A DNA stretch of 64,000 nucleotides from NCBI RefSeq assembly GCF_000150275.1, contig NW_002060965.1:376923-440922 (forward strand), written 5' to 3'. The first letter of the stretch is position 1, and each line of letters begins with the position of its first letter. The notes under the pieces are model-generated. The model was given only the letters and a program-made list of their open reading frames with translations, made no database searches and was not told the origin of the DNA. The DNA is from Trichoplax adhaerens. Lineage: Eukaryota; Placozoa; Uniplacotomia; Trichoplacea; Trichoplacidae. Positions 37,600-50,975 of the stretch are shown here, piece after piece. The position numbers and the translations under genes were made by a program.

Positions 37600-38200
37600 G
37601 TAGAATAATTTATAGACAACATGATATCATGAAAATAGCATAACACTAGTTTTTCCAACATCCAGGACTGTTAATGGAATATTTGTCACAATGAATGATT
37701 ATAAAATCAATTCATATTTTGGTCTCGTGTGCTATGCTGCCTGTATAGTGTGCAAAATAATTTACAAGCAAATATGAAATGATGAAAATAGTATAACACT
37801 AGTTTCCTTAACATCCATGACTGTTAAAAGAATATCTGCCAAATCGTAATGTAATTAATCTATATTTTGATATTGTGTACTATGATGATAATATTTAAAA
37901 ATAGTTTATAAAGCAACAAATATAATTAGATTTAAACGAATAAAGACACCCTTTAAAATTCAATTTCTGACGTTCTTTACTCCAAATACGATAGTATCAT
38001 GAATATACAGTAATGTGACAATAGTTTTTTCTACCATCTATGACCATTTATCAAATATCGACCACAACGCCATCAATTCCTATTTTGGTACAGTATACGC
38101 GTACTATGATACTTGTATATTTAGTACGAGTATACAGAATAATTTATAACCAATGTAAAATCATGATAGTAGTGTAACATTAACCTTCTGATATATATGG
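37600..38200. repeat. Degenerate direct repeats, ~150-170-bp unit
   Basis: Blocks near 37621, 37773 and 38151 share atgaaaatagcataacactag or variants, then an aacatc.a.gactgtta stretch, followed by a tttggt/tttgatat.gtgt.ctatg segment. Copies are well diverged. Confidence 0.6.
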
Positions 38201-38989
38201 CTGCTTTAGAGGTTACGGCTAATAGAAAAATTGCAGTAATAAAATGAACAATTATCTACCAGTGCGAGCACTCCAGAAGTTTTCACTTGCATTGTCATGA
38301 TATTATTATAGTATTTTACTGTATTTTTTTTCTACTACAGCAACGATGTTCTATTCTAGTCGATAATTTACTATTTTCGGCAAAGAATTCTTTATTAATG
38401 CCATCAATCGGCAAGCCTTGACTTTATACAATACTATATAACGTCTACGATCCGATAGCCATAAATAGCACAATCAATCGCTTTTCTCTAAAGCATAAAC
38501 GAGAGGCCTTTATTTCTAGTATCAATAAATATTTTAAATACTGTAATTTGTGATCTAAAATGCATCGTATGTGGCCTTGACCACATCAGCAAGTAAAATT
38601 TTAACGGCAACGATGAGGCTAAAATAACGTCCCCTGCTTATGGTTTGGTCAATGCGGTTGCAGGCAATAATTAATTTCTATTTCGTGACTAATCGACGAT
38701 AATATAACCGTTTGGGATATTTATAATATGGCCCAGTGTGTACATAATATACAAAATTATCATGACATGCCTCCAGTATCAGTCTACAGCAAAGATTTCT
38801 ACATTACTTTAGTCGTCAGGTCCATAATACGAATATTATGTATGATTTACTTAATATTTTAGATAGCAGTCATTCAATTTACAGCTTTCTTTCGGGACGA
38901 CAGAATGATTCTATCTTAAAGTGATTAAAATAAAATCTGCATATGAATCTATGGCATAGACTAAATAAATGCCTGTTTATTGAATGTAG

Positions 38990-39138
38990 AAGCTCTTTCG
39001 AGTGTACTAGATAGAATCCATGTGGAGTTATCTGTCACGAAACGCCAGCTGCAATCTGTCATGAAGTTTAATGACAAGATGCAACTCATTTTCCATCCAT
39101 TGAATACCATAAAGAATAATTTAAAAGTATTAAAATAG
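38990..39138 (+). CDS. Candidate helical exon, unidentified
   Basis: After a possible acceptor (ttgaatgtag) at 38989 a frame of 48 residues runs to a TAG at 39136-39138. It reads ALSSVLDRIHVELSVTKRQL and continues with MKFNDKMQLIF; the residue pattern is that of an amphipathic or coiled-coil helix and the DNA is distinctly less AT-rich than its surroundings. It is too short for a 60-codon ORF cutoff. No partner exon or family was recognised. Confidence 0.3.
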
Positions 39139-41347
39139 CATATGCATATTATGTCTATGAATTATAATAGCATCAGAAGGCTTTATAAAAGAATAATTAA
39201 TGAATATATTACTTTATCGACTATTTTCCATCCTTTGGTGGCTAATGTTATGCCTCATGCGTGATAAAATAATAAATTTTTGTCCAGGGTCTCAGATACT
39301 TTTAGCGTTAGTTATTATTGAGTGGAAAGTAGAAAAGGTGGCTAGATTGAATAACTAATTAATTGGACTCTTTAAAATTCCAAAGGCAGACAATAAAGAT
39401 ATATTCAATTCATAGACTATAGTTCTAGTTTGCTCCAATAACCATTTGACCATAGTAATACTGTAACAAAGACATATTCCTATATCACGCCTGGAGGAAG
39501 TTCCATTAAAATTTCAATCTTTTCTACTTATCTTGCGTAATTTCATATGCAAAGAGAATAAAATAATTTTGTAATTAATAAATCATTGTGCACGATAAAA
39601 TAACCACTAAAGTACTATTACTGGATTGAACTACGTTGCTATGAACTACCCTCATTCGATACAGTCATGCTTTGAAAGAGGAAAAGGAAAGAAGTGATAG
39701 AATAAAAGTACTCATTTACAATACGAATGTATAGATCGATAGCTTACATTATCGATGACGACGTGATTGATGTCTGTCCTGGAATCCTTGAGTAAACTAC
39801 AAAGTATGCATAAACTTACATTTAATCAAGTCAAACAAACAAGATATTTTTTAATATGCAGTATTTATCGCATAACATAATTAGTATTGTTCTTCTTTTA
39901 TACAATAGAATGAGAGACAGTTTGTAAGAATGAACGAAAGATGGCCAATGTAATCAAAAAAGAATATGGTAATTACAAATTAAGGATAAATTGTAGCCAT
40001 GCGTGCCATCCAAACTATGGACATACATTAAATGAAGTAACCGAGAGAGAAAAAAAGGATTCAACCCCAGTTAACACTATTATACTGTGGCTTATTTTTA
40101 GTATGTCGATATTGTAGAAGTATGCTGTAGTCCAAAAGAGAGGCATAAGAGAATTGAAATTAATTTTTGTCTTCATGACCTCAATAAACTATAGAATAGC
40201 GATGTTATTCTACTCTTCATACACCTTCAAAGAATTTGAGATAAACAGCCATTTCTATTCAGTTTTGACTCATTCTACAGTAGTGTCATCAAAGAGGCCT
40301 GACCAACGATGCTAACGGCTATATTGCATGCCATTAATTTGATCCTCTAGCTCTACCTTCATGCATTAATGGCCACCACTCCTGTATGAAAGACTATAAT
40401 AAATACTGTATTAATGCGGTAAGCATCAGAAGAGATTGACAAATTCAACTCGTCATTCATATCTTCAATTGATTGATTATATTATCATTATCCAATTTGA
40501 CAAGGGAAAAATTGAAAACAGTATCGTAATCCTATTGTTTATTCACCATTACCCAGGCCGAAATTATTGTCATGTTAAATCTATTCAATTTGCCATAAGT
40601 GATGATAAATTGTTAAATTGATGGCCTGACTCCTTGACGCATGTAAATTGATACTGCTTGCCATCTAATTGGAAGATTGATTGCTTTATTTTTAAATTTA
40701 ATATCTTCAATTAACACATAAGCTAATGAATGGCAACGGCTAAACTGTTGCTATGTTTAGGCCTCGATATTAGCAACGCGTTGAATGTATGTATGTCGAT
40801 CTTATAGGAATGATGGATTTTGATTTTTTTTGATTTTTTTGATTAATAGAATGTGGTAGAAGAGTATAGCTTAAATACTTGATCAATCGATATTGCTTTA
40901 CTGGTTACTACGATTGTATTCGCCATGGATTAAAAATAGAATCAATTAACAAAATTGTCTGTCTATTGTCTGCTCAAAATTGCCAACCTAAACAATCAAT
41001 CACGTCCAGAGAATCTAAAATTAGTCATCAGGAATCCATAATTGCACGCTTATTTTCTCTTCATATGCATGCGTATGTATAACTTTATTCATAGCGGTAT
41101 ACAGTAGGATTGCTTTGCGCTGCGATGATAGTGATTGGGCCCATACGTAGAAGACTTTTTGACGTGATGATTTACTTTCAGAAGTCGTGATCACTTTTCA
41201 ATGTCCGCCATTTGTTATTTACTTAGTTCTTCCGTCGTATCTTATCCTATTAAATTTCTAGTTCCAATTTGGATAAAATATCGACCTATCTAACTGTCTT
41301 TACTGTCTGACCATATGGATAACATTACTACGATTCTGTAGGCGTAG

Positions 41348-41376
41348 CTGTTGTTGTTGTTGTTGTTGTTGCTGTT
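41348..41376 (+). repeat. Trinucleotide microsatellite (TTG/GTT)
   Basis: About nine GTT/TTG triplets in a row with one GCT interruption at the 3' end. Frames across it on either strand end quickly, so it is probably noncoding. Confidence 0.85.
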
Positions 41377-41604
41377 ACATTATTGATTATGTCGCAGCAA
41401 TGCTTGAACACAGCAAATTGTAACGAATTTAAGTTTTCCATCTATGGTTACTATCGATGGACCTTATGCTGTATGAGTAAATCAGTGAAAGATTCATCAT
41501 GTATATTTTACTATGCGCTCATATCTCAATGGATCCTCTTTAATGGGATAATACAGCATCGTAGGCTATGATCGTATTTTATCAATTTTATCATTATTAT
41601 AAGT

Positions 41605-41718
41605 ATGAGTGATGATAATGATGATGAATTGAAGACAACTGTTCGTCCTACGGACATGGAGGAAAGACTTCCCATCACGTTAGGGGGTATTAAAGAAAAT
41701 CATTGTAGATTTACTTAA
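41605..41718 (+). CDS. Candidate first exon with acidic N-terminus, unidentified
   Basis: ATG at 41605 opens 37 residues: MSDDNDDELKTTVRPTDMEE and then RLPITLG. A possible donor (GGGG|gtatta) lies at about 41684. An acidic start followed by a structured-looking segment is typical of real N-termini. I cannot name the family. The acidic terminal-looking frame at 42388-42495 lies 700 bases downstream on the same strand and could belong to the same gene. Confidence 0.3.
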   Translation: MSDDNDDELKTTVRPTDMEERLPITLGGIKENHCRFT

Positions 41719-42387
41719 AAATATTTATCCTTACTGTAAGGATAAAATCCCTTGTATAGGGTGTTCTTCCCATCTGTCGACCATGTATTCAACAACAACC
41801 ATTTAGCGATTGATTGTTAACAGATTGAGATGATAACCAACCACGCGTTGAGGCACGCGATTTAATCGACAGTAAGAGCTAATACTATTAGCCTATTACT
41901 CATTTACTTTTTATTACAGCGATGGTTAAAATATTCATCGACTTGAACTATTTCTCCATACGTAGAATTGCCGTTGTCACAACATTAAATTAATTCAAGC
42001 ACTTGGCAATTACTGTACCAGTATACGCGTATACTGTACTGTAGTTTAAGTTATAAAAGTAATGATCGAAATTGAATTGCCTACGCTTTCCGATCAATTC
42101 CAGTTTAAGCCAAAGATAACTACAATATTATTATTTTTTATTAGATCAATACTGCTGAGTGGTAATTTTAAAATAGTCTATCCCATTCTACTTGCCATCG
42201 TGTATTGAGATAGATTAATTTTATTTTATGACAGTGCGTAGTGTAAAGTTCAGCTTTATTGTTTGTATAATGTGGAAAAAAATTGATTTTAAAGCATTGC
42301 TACTGTATGGAATAGAATATAGCATATAAAATTATCTTAAATTCTAATAAACAATAGTCATTTTCTTCATTGAACTAAGTTGAATGA

Positions 42388-42495
42388 ATGATAATCGTAG
42401 AAAGAGTGTACCTGGAAAACAATGAAGAACTGAATAATGATGATGATGATGATGATGATGAGGATATTGATGATGATGATAGTAGGACTGATTGA
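42388..42495 (+). CDS. Candidate acidic C-terminal exon over a GAT microsatellite, unidentified
   Basis: Frame 42388-42495 reads VERVYLENNEELNN followed by a run of aspartates and ends SRTD at a TGA. A possible acceptor (aatcgtag) lies at 42400. Acidic tails encoded by GAT repeats are common in real proteins, but a GAT microsatellite in noncoding DNA would give the same reading by chance. Confidence 0.25.
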   Translation: MIIVERVYLENNEELNNDDDDDDDEDIDDDDSRTD

Positions 42496-44723
42496 TGATC
42501 GATACTTATGACAGTCAATAATTCAAAAAATGGAACCATTTTCGATTTAGTAGGTTATCAATATCGGGCGTAATGGATCGATAGCTACTCTATTAAATAG
42601 ATGTATTCTAGTAATTCGGTTAGGTCAAGTCAAAAGGTGAATGCCATAGCCAAATTGTAGGCGACAGTAAGGTGGGGATTTCTATAAACACTAGATAAAA
42701 AAAATGAATATTCTATTGAACAATACTAGCAGTTCAACATTGTTTGTAAAGTATCAAAGCTGACTACAGAGAAATCAAACATAAGGTGGAGAGAAATTAA
42801 AACATAAAGTCCAATTTGATAAAAATTATAATTCAATTGTTGATTCATCTGTCGCTATAGGCAAATTGCCCTTTTTATGATGATAGTTTATGCATAATCA
42901 TTTGTTATAGGAAGAATTTATTCTTGCATAATCGATAATCAATTAATAGCAGCTAATTTATTTGATGGCTAAATGATGTTGACTTATGCTCGTCCTTATG
43001 TTAAACTGATTGCGAAAAACAAGAAAAAAAAATTGCATCACTTGAAATCAAGATACCCCATACTTATAGGCATGCAAATTTTTTCAAAGGATATCACTCT
43101 AGAGAAGAGTTGAAATTCGGAGCATTTTTATTGCTTCACGCGTTGTCTACTACGATCTGGTATGCATCATAAGAAACGATTTTGACAGTGGGAAGGGAAA
43201 CTCTCCTCTAGCGTTGCCAAGATGTCTTGTCTTTAAATGAATAGTATTGTACTAACTGCGGATAAAAAAAAACAACTATATCAATAAGTTACTTTAACAC
43301 AGAGGTAGTGTACAGTAGTTGATTGTATCAACATCAGGAACGAAGACGATAAGACTTTACCAAAGTCGATCACATCCTATATGATAGCTCGAGCAGAACT
43401 GGATTGATGATCTTATTTTAAATTAATATATTCTAGTCATTCGATCATATGTCAGTTATAAAAGATTGTTGATTATTGTTTACTATCCAGTTAGGAAGTG
43501 AGGTAAATAAAACAGTCAAATCAGTATTATGTAATAAAGTCATTGAAGTACATGAATAGTGATACAAGCTTGGATGGCTGTATTGTTATTTCTTACTAAC
43601 ACCTTATCACGACAAGATGATACACGGGAAACAATTCTTTTTTTTTTAACCACCCCTTCTGCTACTTTATTCAATCGGATAAAGAACAGTTGACTGGCTG
43701 TCTTTCTTGCGATCTTGAATAGCAATGAGAAATTAAATCATGCAAATGCTTATCATAACAGTGAAATGATGGACAAGAGCGAAGAATAACCTATTGTTAT
43801 GTTGATAATCTGCGATAGTAAAATGCTGTTGTGATTAGGACAACTCCTTGACAGTTGTTGCTATTGAACTTCTCGAATATTTTCATTGCATCATTTCTCA
43901 TTATTTTTTCTCCCTCCCTTTAGCTTATTTTTATTTTTTTTCCTTTTGTAACAATCAATGTATAACCCACTGCACGTCTTGATAGAAGTTCAACTAGTTC
44001 AGGCACTTTGCAAATTTCACAGCAGTCATCTCGTTCCTCACTCATCAGTCAATCCCTAGGACCAATTCGCTGACTATATCCAATAAAATTGAGCAGCATT
44101 GTACCGTGGCTATTTCGATTCTACTTGAACTTCTTTTTATTCTCACTTTCTCTCTTTGTACAGTAAAATGACAAGGTCATGAGTTAAGCGTTCCTCATTC
44201 TAACTTTCATCAAGAATATCACACTAGAGGCATGAAATAAATGATAGAGCAGTGACTGATAAATGGTTCAGATCGGAAAATAAATTGGCTTGTCAACAAT
44301 GGAAATGTTTATTTACGGACGTTGCTTACATTACTCTACCTGTTAACAGTCAGTCTGCTGCTATGCTTGGTGCTGATGCTTGTGCTAAGGTAGTACAGTC
44401 CAGTGAGTGATTTGTCAAGCTAGCTATCAAAGTATTGTCCACTATCCTACTGCCATCATTTCCATGATAGAAGATTGTGTTTACATTGCTTTGCTGAATG
44501 ACTCATAACCTAGTCCGAAAAGTGTGATGAAATTCACAAATCGTAGCACATCTAAGTTGCTATTCTATAACACAGATTGGAATTAGTCAATTTGTTTTAA
44601 GGCAATGACAAAATACCGCTTTCTCCTTATCGTAATCGTCATAGCAGACTACCAAAACGACATTTAAAATGGGTGGTAGTCGATTTTACGCGAGATGGCA
44701 ACTATGCATCACGCATGGGCTAC

Positions 44724-44845
44724 TACAGTGTGCAGTACAGTACAGTACATTGCTGTGGTGTACTGTACTGTACTGTACTGTCAACTTTTTGTCGTTTTTT
44801 ATTACCTTGATGAACAGTACAGTACAGTACAGTACTGTACTCGGC
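44724..44845. repeat. TACTG/CAGTA pentamer field with a 22-bp perfect hairpin
   Basis: Left arm 44760-44781 is a run of the pentamer TACTG; right arm 44814-44835 is the run of its complement CAGTA. The arms are 22 bp and perfectly complementary, with a 32-base loop. A further inverted CAGTA run sits just upstream at 44732-44748. Open frames here on both strands come from the stop-free pentamer. Confidence 0.9.
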
Positions 44846-45764
44846 CATACTGTATCTCATACAAGATAACAATGCCTTCAAACTTCCGCCAAATTCGGAG
44901 TTCCGAAAAATCCAGATACCCGAAACTACCGTAATTCCGGATAGCACTGCATTGTTCTGTAGAGGTTGAAAACGTTGACGCCATTTACGGTATACAGTAC
45001 AGCAAAATTGATTTTTTCGTATTTTGAGGGGGGGAGGGTAGTAGGCTAGTAGCACTCATCGACGTACCATCAACAAAGCACGCGAAAAAGAAATATTTCA
45101 AGAAAATAAATGTGGCAATTCTATAATTTAGTGAAGCGACTATAACTTTGGTACTCTACTGTTCAATTTTTGATTTTATAGTGTGCACTAGACGATAGCC
45201 AAGTGTACAGTATTCTGACAATATATTGTACAGTATCGCATAATATACCGTTGAAGTACGAAGATACGGATGCTGTAAAGTACCGTGTATGACTGATGAC
45301 ATCATGGTCTACCAAAGACACGAGGATGAAATGAAGAATCTCGAGCTCCTACCACAGTACTACTGTATACTGCGTAACATCCAATGACGCGATACCGAGC
45401 TAGTTTTGCTCCTTTGACGAAATTTGCAATTTGAAAGATTCCAATTTCAATACACGTCTATGACGCCGATGCTGACCCACTTTTGGGGCATACCACTGCA
45501 TTACTGGCTTACTGTTACTATGTTGCAAGTATTGAACAGGACGAGATCCTATCAATTTTCCAGTAGCGAATGGAATGTGTACGTCTATAGTAGAACAATT
45601 TCCAACAAGATTTATCCTTAGTTTGGAGATGCGTTTAGTCCTTGATTACAAAGGATCATTAATTAAATTAATTTTTCGACTGTAATAACGTCGAGACCTA
45701 CAGTACTTGTACTGTATGTCAAAGATTGCTAGCCAATGGTTGTACTGTATGCAAACATTGATGA

Positions 45765-45880
45765 GCAGTACTGTACAGTGTACAGTATGTAACATTGTTG
45801 TTGACGTCCAATACTGTACTGTACAGTACTGTACTGTACAGTACTGTCCAGAATGAGATCGTACTGTACACTGTAGAGTA
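45765..45880. repeat. TACTG/CAGTA palindrome field
   Basis: Alternating short runs of TACTG and CAGTA, for example actgtactgtacagtactgt near 45812-45832, which is self-complementary over most of its length. Noncoding. Confidence 0.85.
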
Positions 45881-46479
45881 CACTACTAAGCACTGTAAAT
45901 CAAAGTGAAATAACAAAGGCCTGAGAACATGAGATTGTCAGTCAAGACCATCGTTAAGACAATGAAATAATCCGATAGTCTCTGCCATTCAACCTCTTAT
46001 TACATACTGTACAGGACTACGTCCAGTCGGCCTCACTAATTGAATCCATAAAACGAGTGAAAATAGGAGCCTCAGATTGTAGTAGACTGACTTCCATTTC
46101 ACGGAAAGTGTACTGAAAGTTGTCGGATCGACCGACAGTAGATTCCATCATGAAACTAGCGACAATCCGGATTGTCGCCAAAATGATGCAGGTGTCGATA
46201 GATCGTGGCTTGGTGAGATCACGCTTGCCTGCGACGCGACGTGCTACGTACAGTACATACAGTACTGTACAGCGTGTGTGGAAAGTCATTGGATATTTCA
46301 AAGTGTAATATCAGGATATTTTCCAATCATTTTCCACACATTTTTAGTGTAATCGTATAGAGTAAAGCTTTTCATTTTTCATGGTAATAGCTGTCATAAC
46401 CATACCCTTACCAAAAAGACGCTAAGATAAATTGTACACTAGCACCGTACCCTTGCAGAAGATTGACAGGTGAATAACG

Positions 46480-46600
46480 GTACAGTACGGTACTGTACTT
46501 CCTACGATGCTGACGGTACAATACGGCGTACTGTAGATTGCTTACAGTACAGTACAGTGTACAGTACAGTACAGTACTGTAGCAAACGCTGCACTGTACA
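46480..46600. repeat. TACTG/CAGTA palindrome field
   Basis: Runs such as acagtacagtacagtactgt near 46560-46580, with further inverted copies at 46487-46500 and 46538-46556. Smaller palindromes also occur at 46247-46270. Confidence 0.85.
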
Positions 46601-47483
46601 CAGACTGTGCGGTTCAGTACTATTGAGTTGATATACCTGAGGCACAGTTGAAAATCTTGTCACACTCCTGTAGTAGTCCGGAGTGATCGCTAATGTACTA
46701 CTTTCTATGAATTAATTAATTAAAGGTCCGCAGTTGAAGAGCGTAGCAACTACCAACACCGTCCTAGTTTTTAGCTGGCTTGTTCCTTATTTAGCCACTT
46801 TTGATCGACCATCTGAATCGATAACGGCCTCAACGTCTTCGTTAGAGGTAATGAGAGTATAGTGTGATTGATACTATGGTAAGAGAAACATTTCCATGTT
46901 GATATCATTTGTTGCAGAATCGATATCATTGTCGAAAATCTCAAGACGTTCAGTCCTGGCTTGGCTACTTCTTTGGATCGATATATCATCTATCAATAGC
47001 CCCCTGCTGCAACGAGGGCAGTTTTTGTAGAAAGTGGCCATCGTTGACGATTATTGATCATTGAAATTGCTATCCAATAGACTGTAGTTGTATCTAACGA
47101 TACGTTTGAAAAATTTAGCCTTCATTTTCTCTCTCTCTTCTATTCCTCCTTTGGTGGATGTGCTGTAGTACTACAGTACTTGAAAGCATTACGATCTACC
47201 CGTAAAAAAAAATGATTTCTTTTCTTACTTGCCAACTTCAGCGTCAATCTTTGGATGACGTGAAATCGAATCATGTTTTCCAGGTTAGTTGATCGTATCA
47301 GTCTGTTATTGCATGCTCTATTTCAAACTTCAATACGGACTAGGTTGATGAAATGCCCTCCATTTCTCTCTCAAAATAGTTCATTCGGATTACTTTTTTG
47401 CATCACTGTCAATGACTTTCCCCTCTACAGTATACAGTTGTATACGATTCCACTTCACCACGTACTCTACGATGCTGACTATG

Positions 47484-47503
47484 TATATATATATATATAT
47501 ATA
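47484..47503. repeat. TA dinucleotide microsatellite
   Basis: About ten TA units followed by a short CA-rich run (acacacaca). Noncoding simple repeat. Confidence 0.9.
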
Positions 47504-50012
47504 CAAGCACAACACACACACGTACTAATAGGTTGTACTGTAGACTATATTGCTCTCTCTCTTTCTTTGGACACGGTAGTATGAGTACATTGTCAACTTG
47601 TACGGTAAATCATTTTTTGGGGGGGGGATTTATTCTCTTCGACGGTGTTGTAGTTTCATTTTATTCCAATATGTCCTAAACTTGGACATCATAGCCAGTA
47701 CAGTGCTACGATCGGCTTTAGATCAACCACTGTCCAACCCTCCTATGCAGTCCATTTTTTTCCCCCTTACTTGATTCTCTTGTAGCTTCCATCTACGCTA
47801 ATGTCGTGCTTTTATTTGTTTGTTTCTGTTTGATGCCAAGGCAAATGGGCCACTGTGCTCTGTTTAGCAGTTCGATTCATGGGCTACACACTATTGTACT
47901 GTACAGTAGACTGCGATACAAGTTGTCTGACTGGAGAAGAAGAAGAAGAATTGTTATTCATTAATGTTGTAGTCCAATCGATCGCTGCGATGTTGTATTG
48001 GTAGTGACGTACTATCGACATTCTTCTTCTCCGTTGAAAATGTCCATTTTTCCCATCCAACTTCTTGTACTCTTGAATACTGATTTTAAAACTTGAACAA
48101 GGGACAGTGGTGATAGCAAATGTGAGTCATTTCTGACCCAATAGGAGCTGTACAATGTACATGATAACGTAACACCAGCATCACACATTTGGTGTTGTGT
48201 CACCGTTTGGAAAATTCAGGGATTATATCAACTTAATCTCTTGCTTTCGTCCTATAGTAGAAACAAGATTGACACGATCAAAGCCAGCTCAATAGTTTTT
48301 TCTCTTGATGATTGTCATCGGAGGATCGCTACGCTATCTTAAAACGCTACTGCAGGAAACGCAAAATTGACTTATTAGTTACCATGATTATGCAGTAGAA
48401 TTGAGAATCGGATGCATCAATATTGTATAATAAACACTGTAGTCCGTAAAGGACATGGAAAAAATTACTCTAATCACGTTTACATTAACTGAACCATTTG
48501 TACCACAGTCGTCGACGATCGAATGCAGCCATTACGGTCAAACCTGGATGATTTTTAAATAAATAATATTTTGCTATCAGTTATGCATATGCAACCGCAC
48601 ACGACTGTGCTCGTACCGAAAGAACCATCACTCGTTTTTAGTATAGTCTGTGTATTGATTTTGTACTATTTGCCATTTATTTTCCTCATGTTGTTTCATA
48701 GCACAGTACTGTATATAAGTTGGATACGTCTGCGAAATATCAATAGCGTACAATATCGATCGAGTCGAGCGCATTAAAATTGCCGATAATGTCCTACTGT
48801 ATTGCCGGCCACCTTGAACGAAATGTTCTTATCGACATACATTTGTCATGGTGGTCTAGTTCACCACAGTACAGTACATGAGAAATCATGTTGGTTGCTA
48901 GATGGAATCATAAATACGTAAGAAGTACATTTACACCTTGTAGTGAAGCATGAACAAAGATCACAATATAGTGTTGAAATACCTCGAGGCTGCACATTGT
49001 ATAGTCCAGGTCAACTGTACCAATACTGTAGTCCATTTTTTGACAAGCTGTAGATATTACCCTGCCTTAACTATGGGTGTAAACTAGCAAATAATAGCGC
49101 GATAGAACCGAATAACGCTGACAGTAGGAGCAATCCATCAGTCATTTCTCAAGGCATAAACAAGACTACTAAATTGTTCAATGTTGCCATCTCACCCATA
49201 TATATGTACGTACAGGAGCAATTGGTTACTTCTGAGGCATGATAATATCGAATAAATAGCAAGCTTAACTTATGAGATCATCATTTTGATTGTCACATTA
49301 CATTTTAGTCAAGTAATTGATTACGACAACATCGATTCTACCAGATCTCGCACACTAACAGTGAAAAGAGATCACAGCATTTCAATTGAAGATTTTTTTT
49401 TTTTTTCACGCCTATGCTACGCTGTAACTACAACACAGTTCAGGGATTTACAGTTGTAGTTATATTATTATTATAATTATAATAATTATAATTGAACATT
49501 GTAACCTAGAATACGCCAAAACTGTATAATGTAGAGGGACATTGCATTATTGTCTACTACTAAACTAGGCAGAATCTGCATATTTGATCGCGTCATCTCC
49601 TAGTATAGAGAGGGTATAGAGGACAATGTAATTAAGCTATACAATGTGCCGTCCAGAACGAGAGTGACGTATAACTTCACAACGACAGCCGACAGCATAT
49701 CCAAGATAATGGTAGTAAATAAGGCAAAAATTGAATATTTAACGGCTGAGTATTTTAATGCCACAAGGTGTCTAATTGATTATTGATAAGACGTCATCTT
49801 ACTTACCTTGACCAAGGACTTTGAACCAAATAGTGCTTACAAGTCAATAAATTGATCTCTCCATCATCGTGTGATATGATGAAGGATCTGCTTGTCAATG
49901 CGGTCTTGGACACATATGTATATTTTGTGGAACGAGGCTGTGAAAGTAAATCAGCAATGAAGCCTTAATCCACTGACTATCAGCAACCTTATGATGATAC
50001 AAGGCTACTTTG

Positions 50013-50543
50013 TTAGTCGTTACTGAAGTGCGAGAGTGATTTGTGCACAATTGATGCTTGTTGTAGCTCGAAATTTAGAACACACAAGCGCGCCGCCGTT
50101 AGTGGATGCAAATTGTCGAGCAATATTTTAATGATAGTCGCTAAGAATTTCCAAGCGACTTGATACGCGTAATGCCTGCCTTTTTGGAGGGGACTCATCA
50201 TAGAATGGATGAAAAGAAACTTTTGAGGATTCTTACTTAGACTATCCTTATAAAACGGGTTACGGATCAAATTCGACCTTTTGTTGCTAGTATTTTTTTG
50301 TACCTCTGGTAAATTGACACTGGCCTGTGTCAATGAGTGAAGGTTCATAGCGAACAGTAGACAGTAGTCGATATTAAATAAGCAAATTAGGATATGTACA
50401 TTAGCTAATATAGTACTGTGCTCTGAAATAGTGTCAATAATTCTCACCTTACTAAAACTACGCCGTACTACCAAGGGTTGTAGTATATTATTCTCGCAGT
50501 TATTACAGGCTAGACTAGGGTATAAAATGAAGCGGTGATGCAT
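50013..50543 (-). CDS. Unassigned open reading frame, 176 residues
   Basis: ATG-started, stop-free for 531 bases, the longest unspliced frame in the window apart from the FAM53 exon. The N-terminal third is hydrophobic with several cysteines; the rest is basic and protein-like (VNLPEVQKNTSNKRSNL; QVAWKFLATIIKILLDNLHP). No family recognised and no splice partner seen. Length alone makes it worth listing; it may be an orphan gene, a piece of a decayed element or chance. Confidence 0.3.
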   Translation of the reverse strand: MHHRFILYPSLACNNCENNILQPLVVRRSFSKVRIIDTISEHSTILANVHILICLFNIDYCLLFAMNLHSLTQASVNLPEVQKNTSNKRSNLIRNPFYKDSLSKNPQKFLFIHSMMSPLQKGRHYAYQVAWKFLATIIKILLDNLHPLTAARLCVLNFELQQASIVHKSLSHFSND

Positions 50544-50975
50544 AATTACAATTTGATATCATGGACAAATCTAATGACCATATATTAGTCTACAGCACTG
50601 TACCATAAGAACTTGAACCCCCTTGAGGGTAAATTCACCAATATATATATATATAAATGTGACTATTAGACTAGCGAAACTGAACTTTCCGCTGACTTTT
50701 GCCCTATTGCTACAACAATCATTCTCCATAACGTAGAATTCTTAATAGTGATTGCTTGTTGCTCTTCACTTCCAACCTATAAACACAATGCACTACATTG
50801 CCATCGTGTCCTGTTTAAACGTTTATAATGTAGATATGCTGATTTACAGTACAATAGAATAATTTTATTGCCATATTTTTTTATCTATCAAGTTATCAGC
50901 CTATCGTAATGATCGTAATTATAATTAATTTTGGGGGCATCACCCCTTCTTATTGCTTGGCTGTTGTTTTGTTTC

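Larger units (their letters stand above)
36072..49999. other. Gene-poor AT-rich desert, second part
   Basis: About 14 kb without a recognised gene. Candidate short exons are listed at 38990, 41605 and 42388. From 44.7 kb the base composition becomes less AT-rich and the TACTG/CAGTA palindrome fields begin. Simple repeats: GTT/TTG run near 41348-41376, TA run 47484-47503, G9 near 47621. Confidence 0.5.

Noticed and set aside
44669-45055. Overlapping ORFs on both strands near 44.7-45.0 kb rich in Y, C, T, V
   Set aside because: They come from TACTG/CAGTA pentamer runs, which lack stop codons in several frames.
47273-47584. 103-codon ORF across the TA microsatellite
   Set aside because: The YIYIYIY stretch is the microsatellite; the remainder shows no family signal.
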